A stretch of 64,000 nt of DNA from Klebsiella huaxiensis. Its GTDB lineage: Bacteria; Pseudomonadota; Gammaproteobacteria; Enterobacterales; Enterobacteriaceae. Positions 41,374 through 50,726 of this stretch are shown here, piece by piece; within the stretch, counting starts at the first letter, position 1, and every line of letters begins with the position of its first letter. The stretch is taken from positions 248,001 through 312,000 of the forward strand of contig NZ_CP036175.1 of assembly GCF_003261575.2 (NCBI RefSeq), in the 5' to 3' direction. The notes under the pieces were generated by a model. That model made no database searches and was not told the DNA's origin. It saw only the letters and a list, made by a program, of their open reading frames with translations. Both the position numbers and the translations under genes were made by a program.

Positions 41374-43778
41374 AACGTTTAACGACGCTTGCGCTGCTGG
41401 TCGGAATGTTCTCCGCACCTGCGCTACACAGTGAAGAAACACCTGCGAACTCGTTGCCGCAGCTCAATTTCCCGCTGTTTAACGCGGGGGTCGACAGCGC
41501 GCCGGTTGCTGAACCCGCGCCTGCGGATGAATCGAATTCGGCGGCCACAACGGAAAGCACCGCAGAGCCGGCTTCACTGCCCGCGATGCCGACTCCGGTA
41601 ACCCCCAGCGTACCTGATACGGTGCCATTAACCCCGATTGTGGGCGGGAACCTGAACCTGGTGCAGATGGGAATGCCGGACGGCATCATCCTCAGCGGCG
41701 GACAAAGCCAGGGTGGCGCTGATTTTACGCTGCCTTCCGATCAGGTGGTGACGCATGCCCAACTGATGCTCGAGATTAAAGTCTCGCCGGAGATGGCCAC
41801 CCGTAACGCCACGCTGCAATTAATGCTCAACGGTCAGCCGCTCGGCACCTTGCCGCTGGGAGCTGACGGGGAAGATATCTCACACTACCAGCTGGATATT
41901 CCGGCTGCGCTGATGGTATCGAGCAATAACCTGAGCTTTAAGATTAACGACGGCGACGCCATGCAGTGTCGGCTTGATATTCACGACACGTCGCGAGTAA
42001 CAATTTTGCCCACCTCGCACTTTAGCTGGGAGAGTCAGCAGCTCAATATCAGCAATGATTTAAGCCACTTCCCGCGCCCGTTCTTTGACAGCATGCAGAT
42101 GACCCCGGCGGATATTGCTATCGCTTACCCGGAAAAACCGACGGCGGACGTCTTCAGCGCAGCGGCGCTGGTGTCGTCATGGCTGGGTATTCAGGCTGAT
42201 TATCGCGGTATTGCATTCGACGCACTGCGCGATCGTCTGCCGGAGAAGCACGGCATTATTATTGGTCATCCCGGCGAGCAGGTTGGCGGACTGACGCTGC
42301 CGCAAACCGATAAACCGTTGTTGCAGATCGTTGAGAACCCCGGCAACCCGGCCTATAAGCTGCTGCTGATTGTTGGCCAAAATGACGCCGCGCTGCGGAT
42401 GGCGGCCTGGCGGCTGACTCGCGGCGATTTTGCCCCGCAGACCCCCAGCTTGAATGTGGAGCTGCAGGCCATTCCAGTCGGCAAACCGTATGATGCGCCG
42501 CGCTGGATCCCAACCGATCGTCCGGTAAAAATCAGTGAATTGATCCGCCAGGATCAAAGCATGACCGTCAGCGGCGTGTGGCACGAGCCGCTGCGCGTGG
42601 CCTTCCGCGCCGCGCCGGACCTCTATCTGTGGGATGGCGAAACCATTCCTTTGCAGATTGGCTATCGTTTCCCGTCGGAAAACTGGATCAATGAGGATAA
42701 ATCGCTGCTGAGCGTGACGCTCAACAACACCTTCCTTAACAACTTGCCGATGAACAAGCAGGGGCCGCTGGAGAAACTCTGGCGTCATCTGGGCGGCGAT
42801 GCACGTCAGGAGCGTTTTACCATCCCGTTAGCACCGTATCTGATTTACGGTGATAACCAGCTTTCGCTCTATTTCAATCTGGTGCCGAAGGATAACGCGC
42901 CCTGTGCGGTGCTGATGAATAGCAATATTAAGAGCCGAATCACCGATGATTCGTGGATTGATTTGAGCAGTACGCGACACTTCTCGCTGCTGCCCAATCT
43001 TTCCTATTTTGTCGGTGCCTCATTCCCGTTCTCACGGTTGGCGGACTACTCGCAAACCACTCTGCTGCTCCCGGAGAGGCCTTCGGAAACCCAGGTGGCG
43101 ACAATGCTGAACCTGGCCGCGCGTTCGGGTAATTCGACCGGGAAAGCGCTGGTCAATAACCGCGTGGTGCTTGGCCTTCCTGAAGGCGGTGCGAATTCGT
43201 CGTTGCTGCGCGATCGCGACGTACTGGCGGTGAGCTCGCTGGACCAGAAAGCGTTTAACCAGCGTCTGCTGGCCGATTCCCCCTATAACCCGGTTGATAA
43301 TCTGCTGAGCGTGCGCGAACCGGCATTGTGGCCAAAAATCCAGCGCAAGCTGAGCGGCGATTGGGCTTCAGACGGTGTGGATGCTGACCGCTATTTTTCT
43401 TCCAGTAGCGCCTGGCGCGGGTTCATCAGCTACCGCTCGCCGTGGAACCCGAAGCGGGTGGTGGTGGTGGCGATGGCCAGCAACGACGATCAGCTATCGA
43501 AGTTGGAAGACGACCTTAATTCGCCGCGTATTAACGCCGGTATTCGCGGCGATACGGCGGTGATCACCAGCGATAACGGTGTGCGCAGCTTCCAGGTCAG
43601 CACGCCGTTCCCCAGCGGTCAGATGCCGTGGTACATGATGGCGGTGTGGTATGCCAACCAACACTCCGGACTGCTGGCGGTGCTGGGGCTGATTGTTACG
43701 TCGATTCTGGGACTGGCGCTGACTGCGATGTTTAAACGTCATGCCCGTAAGCGCCTGGGTTCGGGGGATAGCCAATGA
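41370..43778 (+). CDS. bcsB: Cellulose synthase regulatory subunit BcsB, operon 1
   Basis: The 802-residue periplasmic protein has a signal peptide (MKRLTTLALLVGMFSAPALHSEE), a Pro/Ala/Glu-rich linker (about 28-85), the carbohydrate-binding and flavodoxin-like domains of the family (SNDLSHFPRPFFDSMQMTPADIAI, PRWIPTDRPVKISEL) and a C-terminal anchor helix (SGLLAVLGLIVTSILGLALTAMF). It forms the periplasmic channel beside BcsA. The start at 41370 was chosen for the overlap with bcsA and the signal peptide. A longer frame from 41301 runs inside bcsA. Confidence 0.95.
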   Translation: MKRLTTLALLVGMFSAPALHSEETPANSLPQLNFPLFNAGVDSAPVAEPAPADESNSAATTESTAEPASLPAMPTPVTPSVPDTVPLTPIVGGNLNLVQMGMPDGIILSGGQSQGGADFTLPSDQVVTHAQLMLEIKVSPEMATRNATLQLMLNGQPLGTLPLGADGEDISHYQLDIPAALMVSSNNLSFKINDGDAMQCRLDIHDTSRVTILPTSHFSWESQQLNISNDLSHFPRPFFDSMQMTPADIAIAYPEKPTADVFSAAALVSSWLGIQADYRGIAFDALRDRLPEKHGIIIGHPGEQVGGLTLPQTDKPLLQIVENPGNPAYKLLLIVGQNDAALRMAAWRLTRGDFAPQTPSLNVELQAIPVGKPYDAPRWIPTDRPVKISELIRQDQSMTVSGVWHEPLRVAFRAAPDLYLWDGETIPLQIGYRFPSENWINEDKSLLSVTLNNTFLNNLPMNKQGPLEKLWRHLGGDARQERFTIPLAPYLIYGDNQLSLYFNLVPKDNAPCAVLMNSNIKSRITDDSWIDLSSTRHFSLLPNLSYFVGASFPFSRLADYSQTTLLLPERPSETQVATMLNLAARSGNSTGKALVNNRVVLGLPEGGANSSLLRDRDVLAVSSLDQKAFNQRLLADSPYNPVDNLLSVREPALWPKIQRKLSGDWASDGVDADRYFSSSSAWRGFISYRSPWNPKRVVVVAMASNDDQLSKLEDDLNSPRINAGIRGDTAVITSDNGVRSFQVSTPFPSGQMPWYMMAVWYANQHSGLLAVLGLIVTSILGLALTAMFKRHARKRLGSGDSQ

Positions 43779-46700
43779 AAAGAGTTAGCAGAATGAATAA
43801 TAAGGCGGCCCGTCAATTTTCCACGCTGTGCCTGTCCGGCGCGCTGACGCTCGGCGCGTTTGGCGAAGCGCAGGCGGCAGGCAACGATGCGGCGCTACAG
43901 GCGCTGTTCGCACAGGCCAACTACTGGCACGAAAAATCCCACGACGAGCTGGCGATGGAATCGCTGCAAAAAGTCCTGTCGGTAGATGCTAATAACGCGC
44001 AAGCGCTGTACCTGATGGCGCTGTGGGCGCAGCAGGGGGGTAACCTTCAGGCGGCGGCCCAGTGGCGCGCGCGGCTGGAGAAAGCGGCACCCAATAGCCC
44101 TGGGATACAGGATTTGGATAGTGCTAAAAAAATGGCGCAGGTGCCGCAGGGGCAACTGAACCTGGCAAGGCAGCAGGCGCGGAGCGGTAATGTTCCCGCC
44201 GCGCTGGCGACCTGGCGAAGCATGTTTAATGGCAACGTCCCGCCTTCCGGTTTGGCAGCGGAATACTATATGACGATGGCCAGCGATAAGTCGCTCTATC
44301 CACAGGCGCTGAGCGAGCTGCGTCAGTACGTTGCACAGCATCCGCAGGAAAACGGACCGCGCGTGGCGTTAGGTAAGGCGCTGACCTGGCGTGAAGATAC
44401 CCGCCGGGAAGGGATCGCCATGCTGGAGCCGATGGCCAGCGGCAGCAAAGAAGCCGATTCAGGGCTGCGCCAGGCGCTGCTGTGGATGGGGCCGCAGGCG
44501 GGGGATGAACAGTTTTACGACACCTGGATGCAGCGCCACCCGCAGGATACTGAAGTACAAAACTATTTTCGCGAACGGCGCAGTGGTCAGGCGCGTGGGC
44601 AGGGTTACTCTGACCTCAACAGCGGCAATACCGCGGCGGCGAAGCAGCAGTTTGAACAGGTCCTGCAAACCAACCCGCAGGATGCGGACGCACTGGCCGG
44701 GATGGGCTATATCGCCCAGCGCAGTGGTGATTTTCAGGCGGCCTCTCAGTATCTGAGTCGGGCCGCGGACCTTGGCGGTGATGCATCGCAGACCCGGCGT
44801 CAGCAGGCGGCGGACGCGCTATTTTATGGCCAGCTCGCCCAGGCACAGCAGGCCTATAAGCAGGGCAATATCAGCCAGGCGCTGGCGCTCTCCGCGCCGC
44901 TGGCGCAGCAGAGCGGGACGCAGGGCACGGCGGCCAAGCTGTTCCGCGCTGATGTTCTGCGCCACAACAAAGATTTACCGCAGGCCGAGCAAACGCTGCG
45001 CGCACTGGTCAACGACCAGCCGCAAAACGGCCCGGCGCGGGAGAATCTCTACTACGTTCTGCGCGAACAAAACAAGACCGCAGAAGCCCAGGCGATGCTG
45101 CGAACGCTGCCGGAAAGCCTGCAGCAGAAATTGCAGCCGCGAGTGGTCACCGGAATGCCGGGGGATTCGCTGCGTCGACAGGCGCAGGAACAGGCTAGCG
45201 GCGGCAACGTGGCGGGCGCAATCGCCACGCTGCGTCAGGGTGTTTCTCGCTATCCAGATGACGCGTGGATGCGTCTCGATCTGGCCCGGTTGCTGCAAAA
45301 ATCTGGCAACGACGGCGAGGCAAACTCGATCATGACCGCCGCTTATCGTCCCGGTGCCAGCAGTAATTCACTGTACGCTGCCGCGCTTTTTGCCAGCGAG
45401 AACGGCGGGTGGCAGCAGGCGCAAACTCTGCTGGCAAGAATTCCTCCCGCTAGCCAGACCAGCCAGATGCGCGACCTGCATCAGCGGGTGAACTACAACC
45501 TGCAGCTGGCAACGGCGCAAAGCTACCTGGCGCAGGGTAACACCGTTGCAGCCTCCAATACGCTCAGGGCGATGGCCGCAACGCCGCCAAAAGCCCCGGC
45601 GGATGTCGGCAAACTGGCGCGGTTGCTGGCCCAGAGCGGCGATGTCACCACCGCGGTATCGCTGGTGCGCAACAATATTAACGGCGGTATCTCGGGCAAT
45701 GCCGGGGATTACGCCGACCAGGTGACGGTGCTTAATCAGGCGGGCCTGACTAACGAAGCGCAGAGGCTGCTAACCAACCCGCAGCTGCAGGCGAGCAGTA
45801 CGCCGACGCAGCTGGCCAGCATTCGCAACGGTTACGTGATTAACGAAGCGGATCATCTGCGCGAGCAGGGCAATTACGCGGCGGCGTACGACAAACTGAT
45901 GGGTGCGATGCAAAGCGACCCGCAAAATACCGACCTGATGTTCGCCATGGCGCGTCTCTATCAGAGTGGCAAAATGAACAAAGAGGCCGGGGTGGTTTAT
46001 GACTACCTGATGACTCGCGATACGCCGACCCAGGATGCGCGCAGCGGAGCGATTGATGTCGCGCTGTCGGCGGGCGATAACGATCGGGCGGAACAGCTGG
46101 CGGGCGGACTGCGTCCGGATAACTCTCCGGACCGTTTGCTGCTGTTGGCGCGCGTCGCTGAATCGCAGGGGCATCACCAGCAGGCGATGACGTACCTGCG
46201 CAGCGCGCGCGGCAGGTTGTTGGGGCAACAGAGCAGCAATAGCGCGCAAACGCCCACCGTGGGCGGTGTGCTGGCGGCGGATAACCCGTTTATCGGTGTT
46301 TCTCGCACCCCCACGACAACGCGCAGCGCTTCCACCTACGGGCAATATATGCCATGGCAGGTTTCCCAGGTCTCGACGGGGGAAGGCAGCACGCTGCCGG
46401 GGATCCAGCGTCCTGACCTGCCGGTTGAAACCGCGCAGACCCGCATGCTGCGCCAGGTGGATAGCATGATGGAGACGCTGCAGGAAAAAACCGGCACCTG
46501 GCTACAGGGCGGCATGGAAGTTCGCGGCCGCGATGGCGAATCCGGCACCAGCAAGCTGACTGAAATGAAAACGCCGCTGACCTGGTCTTCCTCGCCGTTT
46601 GGCGATTCGCGTTTTGACTTTACCGTCACGCCGATTACGTTGAATGCCGGAACGGCAACCGGTGACGCCTGGCGGCGCTATGGCGCGAACCCGCTGTCGA

Positions 46701-47827
46701 ATGCGGTCTCCAATATGATTTCTACCGCCACCAGCGAACAGGCGGCGATTGCGGCGATGACCGATACTGAGCGCACGACCTACTTTGCCAGCAATCCAGG
46801 GGCAGAGGCGTTGAGCGATCTCGGCACGTTGAATGCCTCGGATTACAACGCGACGACCAGTAGCGGCATGGAGAATCTGGCGAAGCTGGGGACCTATGAC
46901 TCCGGGCAGGTTGCCAGCTATCTGGCCTCCTCAAACCTGAAGCCGAATGTCGATCAGGCCAGCGGCTCGACGGATTCGCAGAAGGCGAACGGCGTGGAAC
47001 TGGCGCTGGCGCTGAGCGGCGATCAATACCGTGTCGATATCGGCAGTACCCCGCTGGGTCAGGATCTTAATACTGTCGTGGGCGGCGTGAAGTGGTCGCC
47101 GAAGTTGACCAATTATCTGTCGTTAATTTTCACCGGTGAGCGTCGTTCACTGACCGATAGCCTGCTCTCTTACGTCGGCCTGAAGGATTCCTACTCAGGC
47201 AAAACCTGGGGTCAGGTGACGAAAAACGGCGGCACCCTGCAACTGAGCTATGACGATGGCGATGCGGGTTTTTACGTCGGCGGCGGGGGCTATAGCTACC
47301 TTGGTCAAAACGTCGCCAGCAACACCAGCATTAACGCCAACGCCGGGGTTTACCTGCGGCCTTATCACGATGAATATCGTCAGTTGCAAACCGGGTTGAG
47401 TATGAGCTACATGGATTACTCGAAAAACCTGAGCTACTTCACCTATGGGCAAGGGGGCTACTTCAGCCCGCAGAATTACGTTAGCGTGTCGCTGCCGGTC
47501 AGCCTGACGGAAAAATATGATAACTGGACGATGAAACTTGGCGGCTCGGTGGGCTACCAATCTTACAGCCAGGATAAGAGCGCTTATTTCCCGACTAACT
47601 CCGAATGGCAGCAAACGCTTGAGACCGCGGTGACCAATGGTTTTGCCAAAGAAGCCTACTATTCAGCGACGTCGAAGAGCGGGATCGGCTACACCCTACG
47701 CGCCGGAGCGGATTACAAAGTCAACAAACAGATGTCGCTCGGCGGCCAGATTGGCTATGACACCTTCGGCGATTATAACGAAAGCACCGCCGGCCTCTAT
47801 ATCCGCTACATGCTGGGAGATAACTGA
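43775..47827 (+). CDS. bcsC: Cellulose export protein BcsC, operon 1
   Basis: The 1350-residue protein has a signal peptide ending near EAQAAG, then many tetratricopeptide repeats (about residues 35-850, for example NAQALYLMALWAQQGGNLQAAAQW), a linker, and a C-terminal beta-barrel of the BcsC family (from about 1050, with strand-rich repeats and the end IRYMLGDN). It spans the periplasm and outer membrane to export glucan. It is about 190 residues longer than E. coli BcsC. ATGA overlap with bcsB. Confidence 0.95.
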   Translation: MKRVSRMNNKAARQFSTLCLSGALTLGAFGEAQAAGNDAALQALFAQANYWHEKSHDELAMESLQKVLSVDANNAQALYLMALWAQQGGNLQAAAQWRARLEKAAPNSPGIQDLDSAKKMAQVPQGQLNLARQQARSGNVPAALATWRSMFNGNVPPSGLAAEYYMTMASDKSLYPQALSELRQYVAQHPQENGPRVALGKALTWREDTRREGIAMLEPMASGSKEADSGLRQALLWMGPQAGDEQFYDTWMQRHPQDTEVQNYFRERRSGQARGQGYSDLNSGNTAAAKQQFEQVLQTNPQDADALAGMGYIAQRSGDFQAASQYLSRAADLGGDASQTRRQQAADALFYGQLAQAQQAYKQGNISQALALSAPLAQQSGTQGTAAKLFRADVLRHNKDLPQAEQTLRALVNDQPQNGPARENLYYVLREQNKTAEAQAMLRTLPESLQQKLQPRVVTGMPGDSLRRQAQEQASGGNVAGAIATLRQGVSRYPDDAWMRLDLARLLQKSGNDGEANSIMTAAYRPGASSNSLYAAALFASENGGWQQAQTLLARIPPASQTSQMRDLHQRVNYNLQLATAQSYLAQGNTVAASNTLRAMAATPPKAPADVGKLARLLAQSGDVTTAVSLVRNNINGGISGNAGDYADQVTVLNQAGLTNEAQRLLTNPQLQASSTPTQLASIRNGYVINEADHLREQGNYAAAYDKLMGAMQSDPQNTDLMFAMARLYQSGKMNKEAGVVYDYLMTRDTPTQDARSGAIDVALSAGDNDRAEQLAGGLRPDNSPDRLLLLARVAESQGHHQQAMTYLRSARGRLLGQQSSNSAQTPTVGGVLAADNPFIGVSRTPTTTRSASTYGQYMPWQVSQVSTGEGSTLPGIQRPDLPVETAQTRMLRQVDSMMETLQEKTGTWLQGGMEVRGRDGESGTSKLTEMKTPLTWSSSPFGDSRFDFTVTPITLNAGTATGDAWRRYGANPLSNAVSNMISTATSEQAAIAAMTDTERTTYFASNPGAEALSDLGTLNASDYNATTSSGMENLAKLGTYDSGQVASYLASSNLKPNVDQASGSTDSQKANGVELALALSGDQYRVDIGSTPLGQDLNTVVGGVKWSPKLTNYLSLIFTGERRSLTDSLLSYVGLKDSYSGKTWGQVTKNGGTLQLSYDDGDAGFYVGGGGYSYLGQNVASNTSINANAGVYLRPYHDEYRQLQTGLSMSYMDYSKNLSYFTYGQGGYFSPQNYVSVSLPVSLTEKYDNWTMKLGGSVGYQSYSQDKSAYFPTNSEWQQTLETAVTNGFAKEAYYSATSKSGIGYTLRAGADYKVNKQMSLGGQIGYDTFGDYNESTAGLYIRYMLGDN

Positions 47828-47829
47828 TC

Positions 47830-48303
47830 ATGACGGAGAATAATAATGCGCTGGTGACGACCTGGTTTCAGCAGCAGCAAACGCCTGCCGGATGGTTCGA
47901 TCTGCTGCTGATTATGGTTGATGGCATGGTTAACAACGCTGGAGAACTGGAAAGCCAGCCCTTTCTGCGTCAGATGGGGGAGGCGTTGGCTGATGAGCAT
48001 CCGTTGCCGGAATCGGAGACGGTCGGGCAACTGGAGGCCAATATCAATGCGCAACTGAGCCGTTTCCAGTGGGGGCTTGTCACCGTTGACGTCAGCGACG
48101 ATGGTCTGCGATTGCGCCATCAGGCACTGCCAGTGAGTCGCGATGAAGCGCGTCGCGTCCGCTGGTGTAATGCATTTTGTGCCATACTCGAGGGGCTTTA
48201 TTCCCGCTGGCTACAGGGGCAGGGTGGTGGTGCGCACGTGGTTTTGCAGCGCGAGCGGCTGTTTTCGGTCTCTGACGTTCAGTTTCTTTACTTCCATCCA
48301 TAA
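47830..48303 (+). CDS. bcsD: Cellulose synthase subunit BcsD
   Basis: The 157-residue protein starts two bases after bcsC and has the BcsD family pattern: QQTPAGWFDLLLIMVDGMVNNAGELESQPFLRQMG at the N-terminus and FSVSDVQFLYFHP at the C-terminus. In Komagataeibacter BcsD (AxCeSD) forms an octameric periplasmic ring through which four glucan chains pass, aligning synthases into arrays. No signal peptide is visible here, as in the known proteins. Its presence marks this operon as bcsD-type, and the second operon lacks it. Confidence 0.92.
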   Translation: MTENNNALVTTWFQQQQTPAGWFDLLLIMVDGMVNNAGELESQPFLRQMGEALADEHPLPESETVGQLEANINAQLSRFQWGLVTVDVSDDGLRLRHQALPVSRDEARRVRWCNAFCAILEGLYSRWLQGQGGGAHVVLQRERLFSVSDVQFLYFHP

Positions 48304-48314
48304 CGGGTGAATTT

Positions 48315-49313
48315 ATGTCCTTGTGTGCTTTAGCTGCGGTCGTGGTGACGACGGTAATGATGCTTCCCCACGCGTGGGCCGATACGGCGTGGGAAAACTA
48401 CAAATCGCGTTTTATGATGCCTGATGGGCGCATTGTTGATACTGGCAACGGCAATGTGTCGCACACTGAAGGGCAGGGTTTTGCTATGCTGCTGGCGGTA
48501 GCGAATAACGATCGCCCGGCGTTTGACGCGCTATGGCAATGGACCGATAAAACGCTACGTAACAAAGACAATGGGTTGTTTTACTGGCGCTATAATCCGG
48601 TGGCACCCAACCCGGTGGCAGATAAAAACAACGCCACCGATGGCGATACGATGATTGCCTGGGCGCTGCTGCGCGCGCAGCAGCAATGGCATGAAAGATC
48701 CTACGGCACGGCCTCTGATGCTATAACCGCTTCGTTACTCAAACACACGGTGGTCACCTTCGCCGGGCGTCAGGTGATGCTTCCTGGCGCGAAGGGATTT
48801 TATCTCAACGACCATCTCAATCTTAATCCATCTTACTTTATCTTTCCGGCCTGGCAGGCCTTCGCCGCGCGTACGCATTTGACCGCCTGGCGAAAGCTGC
48901 AAACCGATGGCCAGGCGCTGCTGGGGAAAATGGCGTGGGGGAAATCGCAGCTTCCCAGCGACTGGGTCGCCTTAAGAGCTGACGGCAAGATGGAACCGGC
49001 AAAAGAGTGGCCGACGCGGATGAGCTACGATGCGATTCGCATCCCGCTGTATGTCTATTGGAATGACCCGCAAAGCAGCCTGCTGACGCCGTGGAAAACC
49101 TGGTTTGGGAGCTATCCGCGTCTGCAAACACCTGCGTGGATCAACGTCAATACCAATGAAGTTGCGCCGTGGTTTATGACCGGCGGGTTGCTGGCGGTGC
49201 GCGATTTAACGCTTGGTGAAGAACAGGCCGAAACCCAGATTAGCGCTCAGGATGATTACTACTCCGCCAGCCTTAAGCTGCTGGTGTGGCTGGCTAATAA
49301 AGACCGCCAATAA
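48315..49313 (+). CDS. bcsZ: Endo-1,4-beta-glucanase BcsZ, operon 1
   Basis: The 332-residue periplasmic cellulase belongs to glycoside hydrolase family 8. It has a signal peptide ending HAWA before DTAWENYKSRF, the acid Glu in HTEGQGFAMLLAV (near 52) and Asp residues in NNATDGDTMIAWALL (near 110), then LNLNPSYF and MSYDAIRIPLYVYW. BcsZ trims nascent glucan and is needed for normal cellulose. It is the last gene of operon 1. No hairpin terminator was seen before the ldr repeats. The second copy at 60239 is 37 residues longer. Confidence 0.94.
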   Translation: MSLCALAAVVVTTVMMLPHAWADTAWENYKSRFMMPDGRIVDTGNGNVSHTEGQGFAMLLAVANNDRPAFDALWQWTDKTLRNKDNGLFYWRYNPVAPNPVADKNNATDGDTMIAWALLRAQQQWHERSYGTASDAITASLLKHTVVTFAGRQVMLPGAKGFYLNDHLNLNPSYFIFPAWQAFAARTHLTAWRKLQTDGQALLGKMAWGKSQLPSDWVALRADGKMEPAKEWPTRMSYDAIRIPLYVYWNDPQSSLLTPWKTWFGSYPRLQTPAWINVNTNEVAPWFMTGGLLAVRDLTLGEEQAETQISAQDDYYSASLKLLVWLANKDRQ

Positions 49314-49465
49314 ACTGTGGAATGCGCCTCGCACGATGGATAAAGGTGAGGTGCTGGCATCAGGTCCGGGCAGTAGAATCATCGGCAAGCCGGGGTTACC
49401 CGGTGAGGCGCAATGTTGCGGGGGCTTTAACCCCGGCGGCATCAATAGATGGGTTGCTGGAAAGA

Positions 49466-49531
49466 GAAAACCCCCGCACGTTGTTTGGTAAAAACCTGGC
49501 AACGTATCGGGGGCTAACCTCGCATCTAGAC
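49466..49531 (-). ncRNA. rdl: Rdl-type antisense RNA, copy 1
   Basis: On the minus strand TTGCAA and TATCCT are 17 bases apart (TATCCT at 49543-49538), giving a start near 49531. The transcript would end in a CCCCCG/CGGGGG stem with TTTTCTC at 49470-49464, about 66 bases in all, the size of E. coli Rdl. It is antisense to the ldr leader and would block toxin translation. Confidence 0.75.
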
Positions 49532-49579
49532 AATTCGAGGATAGCCGCGAACGGTTGCCATTGCAACAAAGGCGGCTGT

Positions 49580-49687
49580 ATGACGCTCGCTCAGTTAGGC
49601 CTGGTACTCTGGGACGATCTGGCGGCTCCGGTGCTGGCTGGCATTCTTGTCAGCATCATCGTGAGCCGGATGGATAACCGGAAGTAA
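49580..49687 (+). CDS. ldr: Ldr-type toxic peptide, copy 1
   Basis: The 35-residue peptide begins MTLAQLGLVLWDDLAAP and ends VSRMDNRK. It has one transmembrane helix and a charged C-terminus. It is close to E. coli LdrD in length and pattern (MTFAELGMAFWHDLAAP). Ldr peptides insert in the inner membrane and condense the nucleoid when over-produced. Translation is presumably held back by the Rdl RNA on the other strand. Confidence 0.9.
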   Translation: MTLAQLGLVLWDDLAAPVLAGILVSIIVSRMDNRK

Positions 49688-49734
49688 CCGGCCTGTGGGC
49701 ATCTGCCTGCCTTAATGGCAGCATGCGCCCGAAC

Positions 49735-49769
49735 GGGGCCGCAGGGGTGAAACTCTGCGGCCTTTTTCG
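49735..49769 (+). terminator. Terminator of ldr copy 1
   Basis: GGCCGCAG against CTGCGGCC across an eleven-base loop is followed by TTTTT, 48 bases after the ldr stop. Confidence 0.85.
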
Positions 49770-49943
49770 TTTATTGCAGCAACCCAAAATGATACTGGAA
49801 GGCGTCTCGCACGGTGCATAATGGTGAGATGCGGGGGGCTGTTCGGGGCCGTAGAATCACCGGCAAGCCGGGCTCGCCCGGTGAGGCGCAATGTTGCGGG
49901 GGCTTGAACCCCGGCGGCATCGATAGATGGGTTGCTGGAAAGA

Positions 49944-50009
49944 GAAAACCCCCGCACGTTGTTTGGTATCAACCTGGCAACATAACGGGGGCTACTCTCA
50001 ACTCCAGAC
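49944..50009 (-). ncRNA. rdl: Rdl-type antisense RNA, copy 2
   Basis: Same minus-strand promoter (TTGCAA, 17 bases, TATCCT at 50021-50016) and terminator (TTTT at 49948-49945) as copy 1, giving a predicted 66-base RNA. Confidence 0.75.
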
Positions 50010-50057
50010 AAGTTGAGGATAGCCGCGAACGGTTGCCATTGCAACAAAGGCGGCTGT

Positions 50058-50165
50058 ATGACGCTCGCTCAGTTAGGCCTGGTACTCTGGGACGATCTGG
50101 CGGCTCCGGTGCTGGCTGGCATTCTTGTCAGCATCATCGTGAGCCGGATGGATAACCGGAAGTAA
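50058..50165 (+). CDS. ldr: Ldr-type toxic peptide, copy 2
   Basis: The coding sequence looks identical to copy 1 (35 residues, MTLAQLGLVLWDDLAAP... VSRMDNRK). Identical coding with small leader differences indicates recent duplication or gene conversion between the units. Confidence 0.9.
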   Translation: MTLAQLGLVLWDDLAAPVLAGILVSIIVSRMDNRK

Positions 50166-50213
50166 CCGGTCTGTGGGTATCTGCCTGCCTTAATGGCAGC
50201 ATGCGCCCGAACG

Positions 50214-50248
50214 GGGCCGCAGGGGTGAAACTCTGCGGCCTTTTTCGT
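50214..50248 (+). terminator. Terminator of ldr copy 2
   Basis: Same GGCCGCAG/CTGCGGCC stem and T run as copy 1. Confidence 0.85.
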
Positions 50249-50421
50249 TTATTGCAGCAACCCAAAATGATACTGGAAGGCGCCTCGCACGGTGCGTAAT
50301 GGTGAGATGCGGGGGGCTGTTCGGGGCCGTAGAATCACCGGCAAGCCGGGCTCGCCCGGTGAGGCGCAATGTTGCGGGGGCTTGAACCCCGGCGGCATAG
50401 ATGAATTGGTTGCTGGAAAGA

Positions 50422-50486
50422 GAAAACCCCCGCCGTTGTTTGGTATCAACCTGGCAACGTATCGGGGGCTAGACTCGACTCTCAAC
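50422..50486 (-). ncRNA. rdl: Rdl-type antisense RNA, copy 3
   Basis: Promoter TTGCAA-17-TATCCT (TATCCT at 50498-50493) and terminator T run at 50426-50423 are kept. The stem region lacks one or two bases relative to copies 1 and 2 (CCCCCGCCGTTG against CCCCCGCACGTTG). Confidence 0.72.
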
Positions 50487-50534
50487 AATTCGAGGATAGC
50501 CGCGAACGGTTGCCATTGCAACAAAGGCGGCTGT

Positions 50535-50642
50535 ATGACGCTCGCTCAGTTAGGCCTGGTACTCTGGGACGATCTGGCGGCTCCGGTGCTGGCTGGCATT
50601 CTTGTCAGCATCATCGTGAGCCGGATGGATAACCGGAAGTAA
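50535..50642 (+). CDS. ldr: Ldr-type toxic peptide, copy 3
   Basis: Coding sequence identical by eye to copies 1 and 2. The copy lies just before the convergent bcsG gene. Confidence 0.9.
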   Translation: MTLAQLGLVLWDDLAAPVLAGILVSIIVSRMDNRK

Positions 50643-50690
50643 CCGGTCTGTGGGTATCTGCCTGCCTTAATGGCAGCATGCGCCCGAACG

Positions 50691-50724
50691 GGGCCGCAGG
50701 GGTAATATCCTGCGGCCTTTTTCG
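50691..50724 (+). terminator. Terminator of ldr copy 3
   Basis: GGCCGCAG, loop GGGTAATAT, CCTGCGGCC, then TTTTTCG. It ends at the stop codon of bcsG and may also serve that gene from the other side. Confidence 0.8.
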
Positions 50725-50726
50725 TT

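Larger units (their letters stand above)
49319..50725 (+). repeat. Three tandem ~478-bp long direct repeats (ldr/rdl modules)
   Basis: Units at about 49319-49796, 49797-50274 and 50275-50725 are near-identical. Each has a leader, a minus-strand antisense RNA, a 35-codon toxin frame and a terminator. The ldr starts are 478 and 477 bases apart. Unit 1 has the most diverged leader; units 2 and 3 differ at few places. E. coli carries similar LDR repeats, with ldrD also near the bcs genes. Confidence 0.93.
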
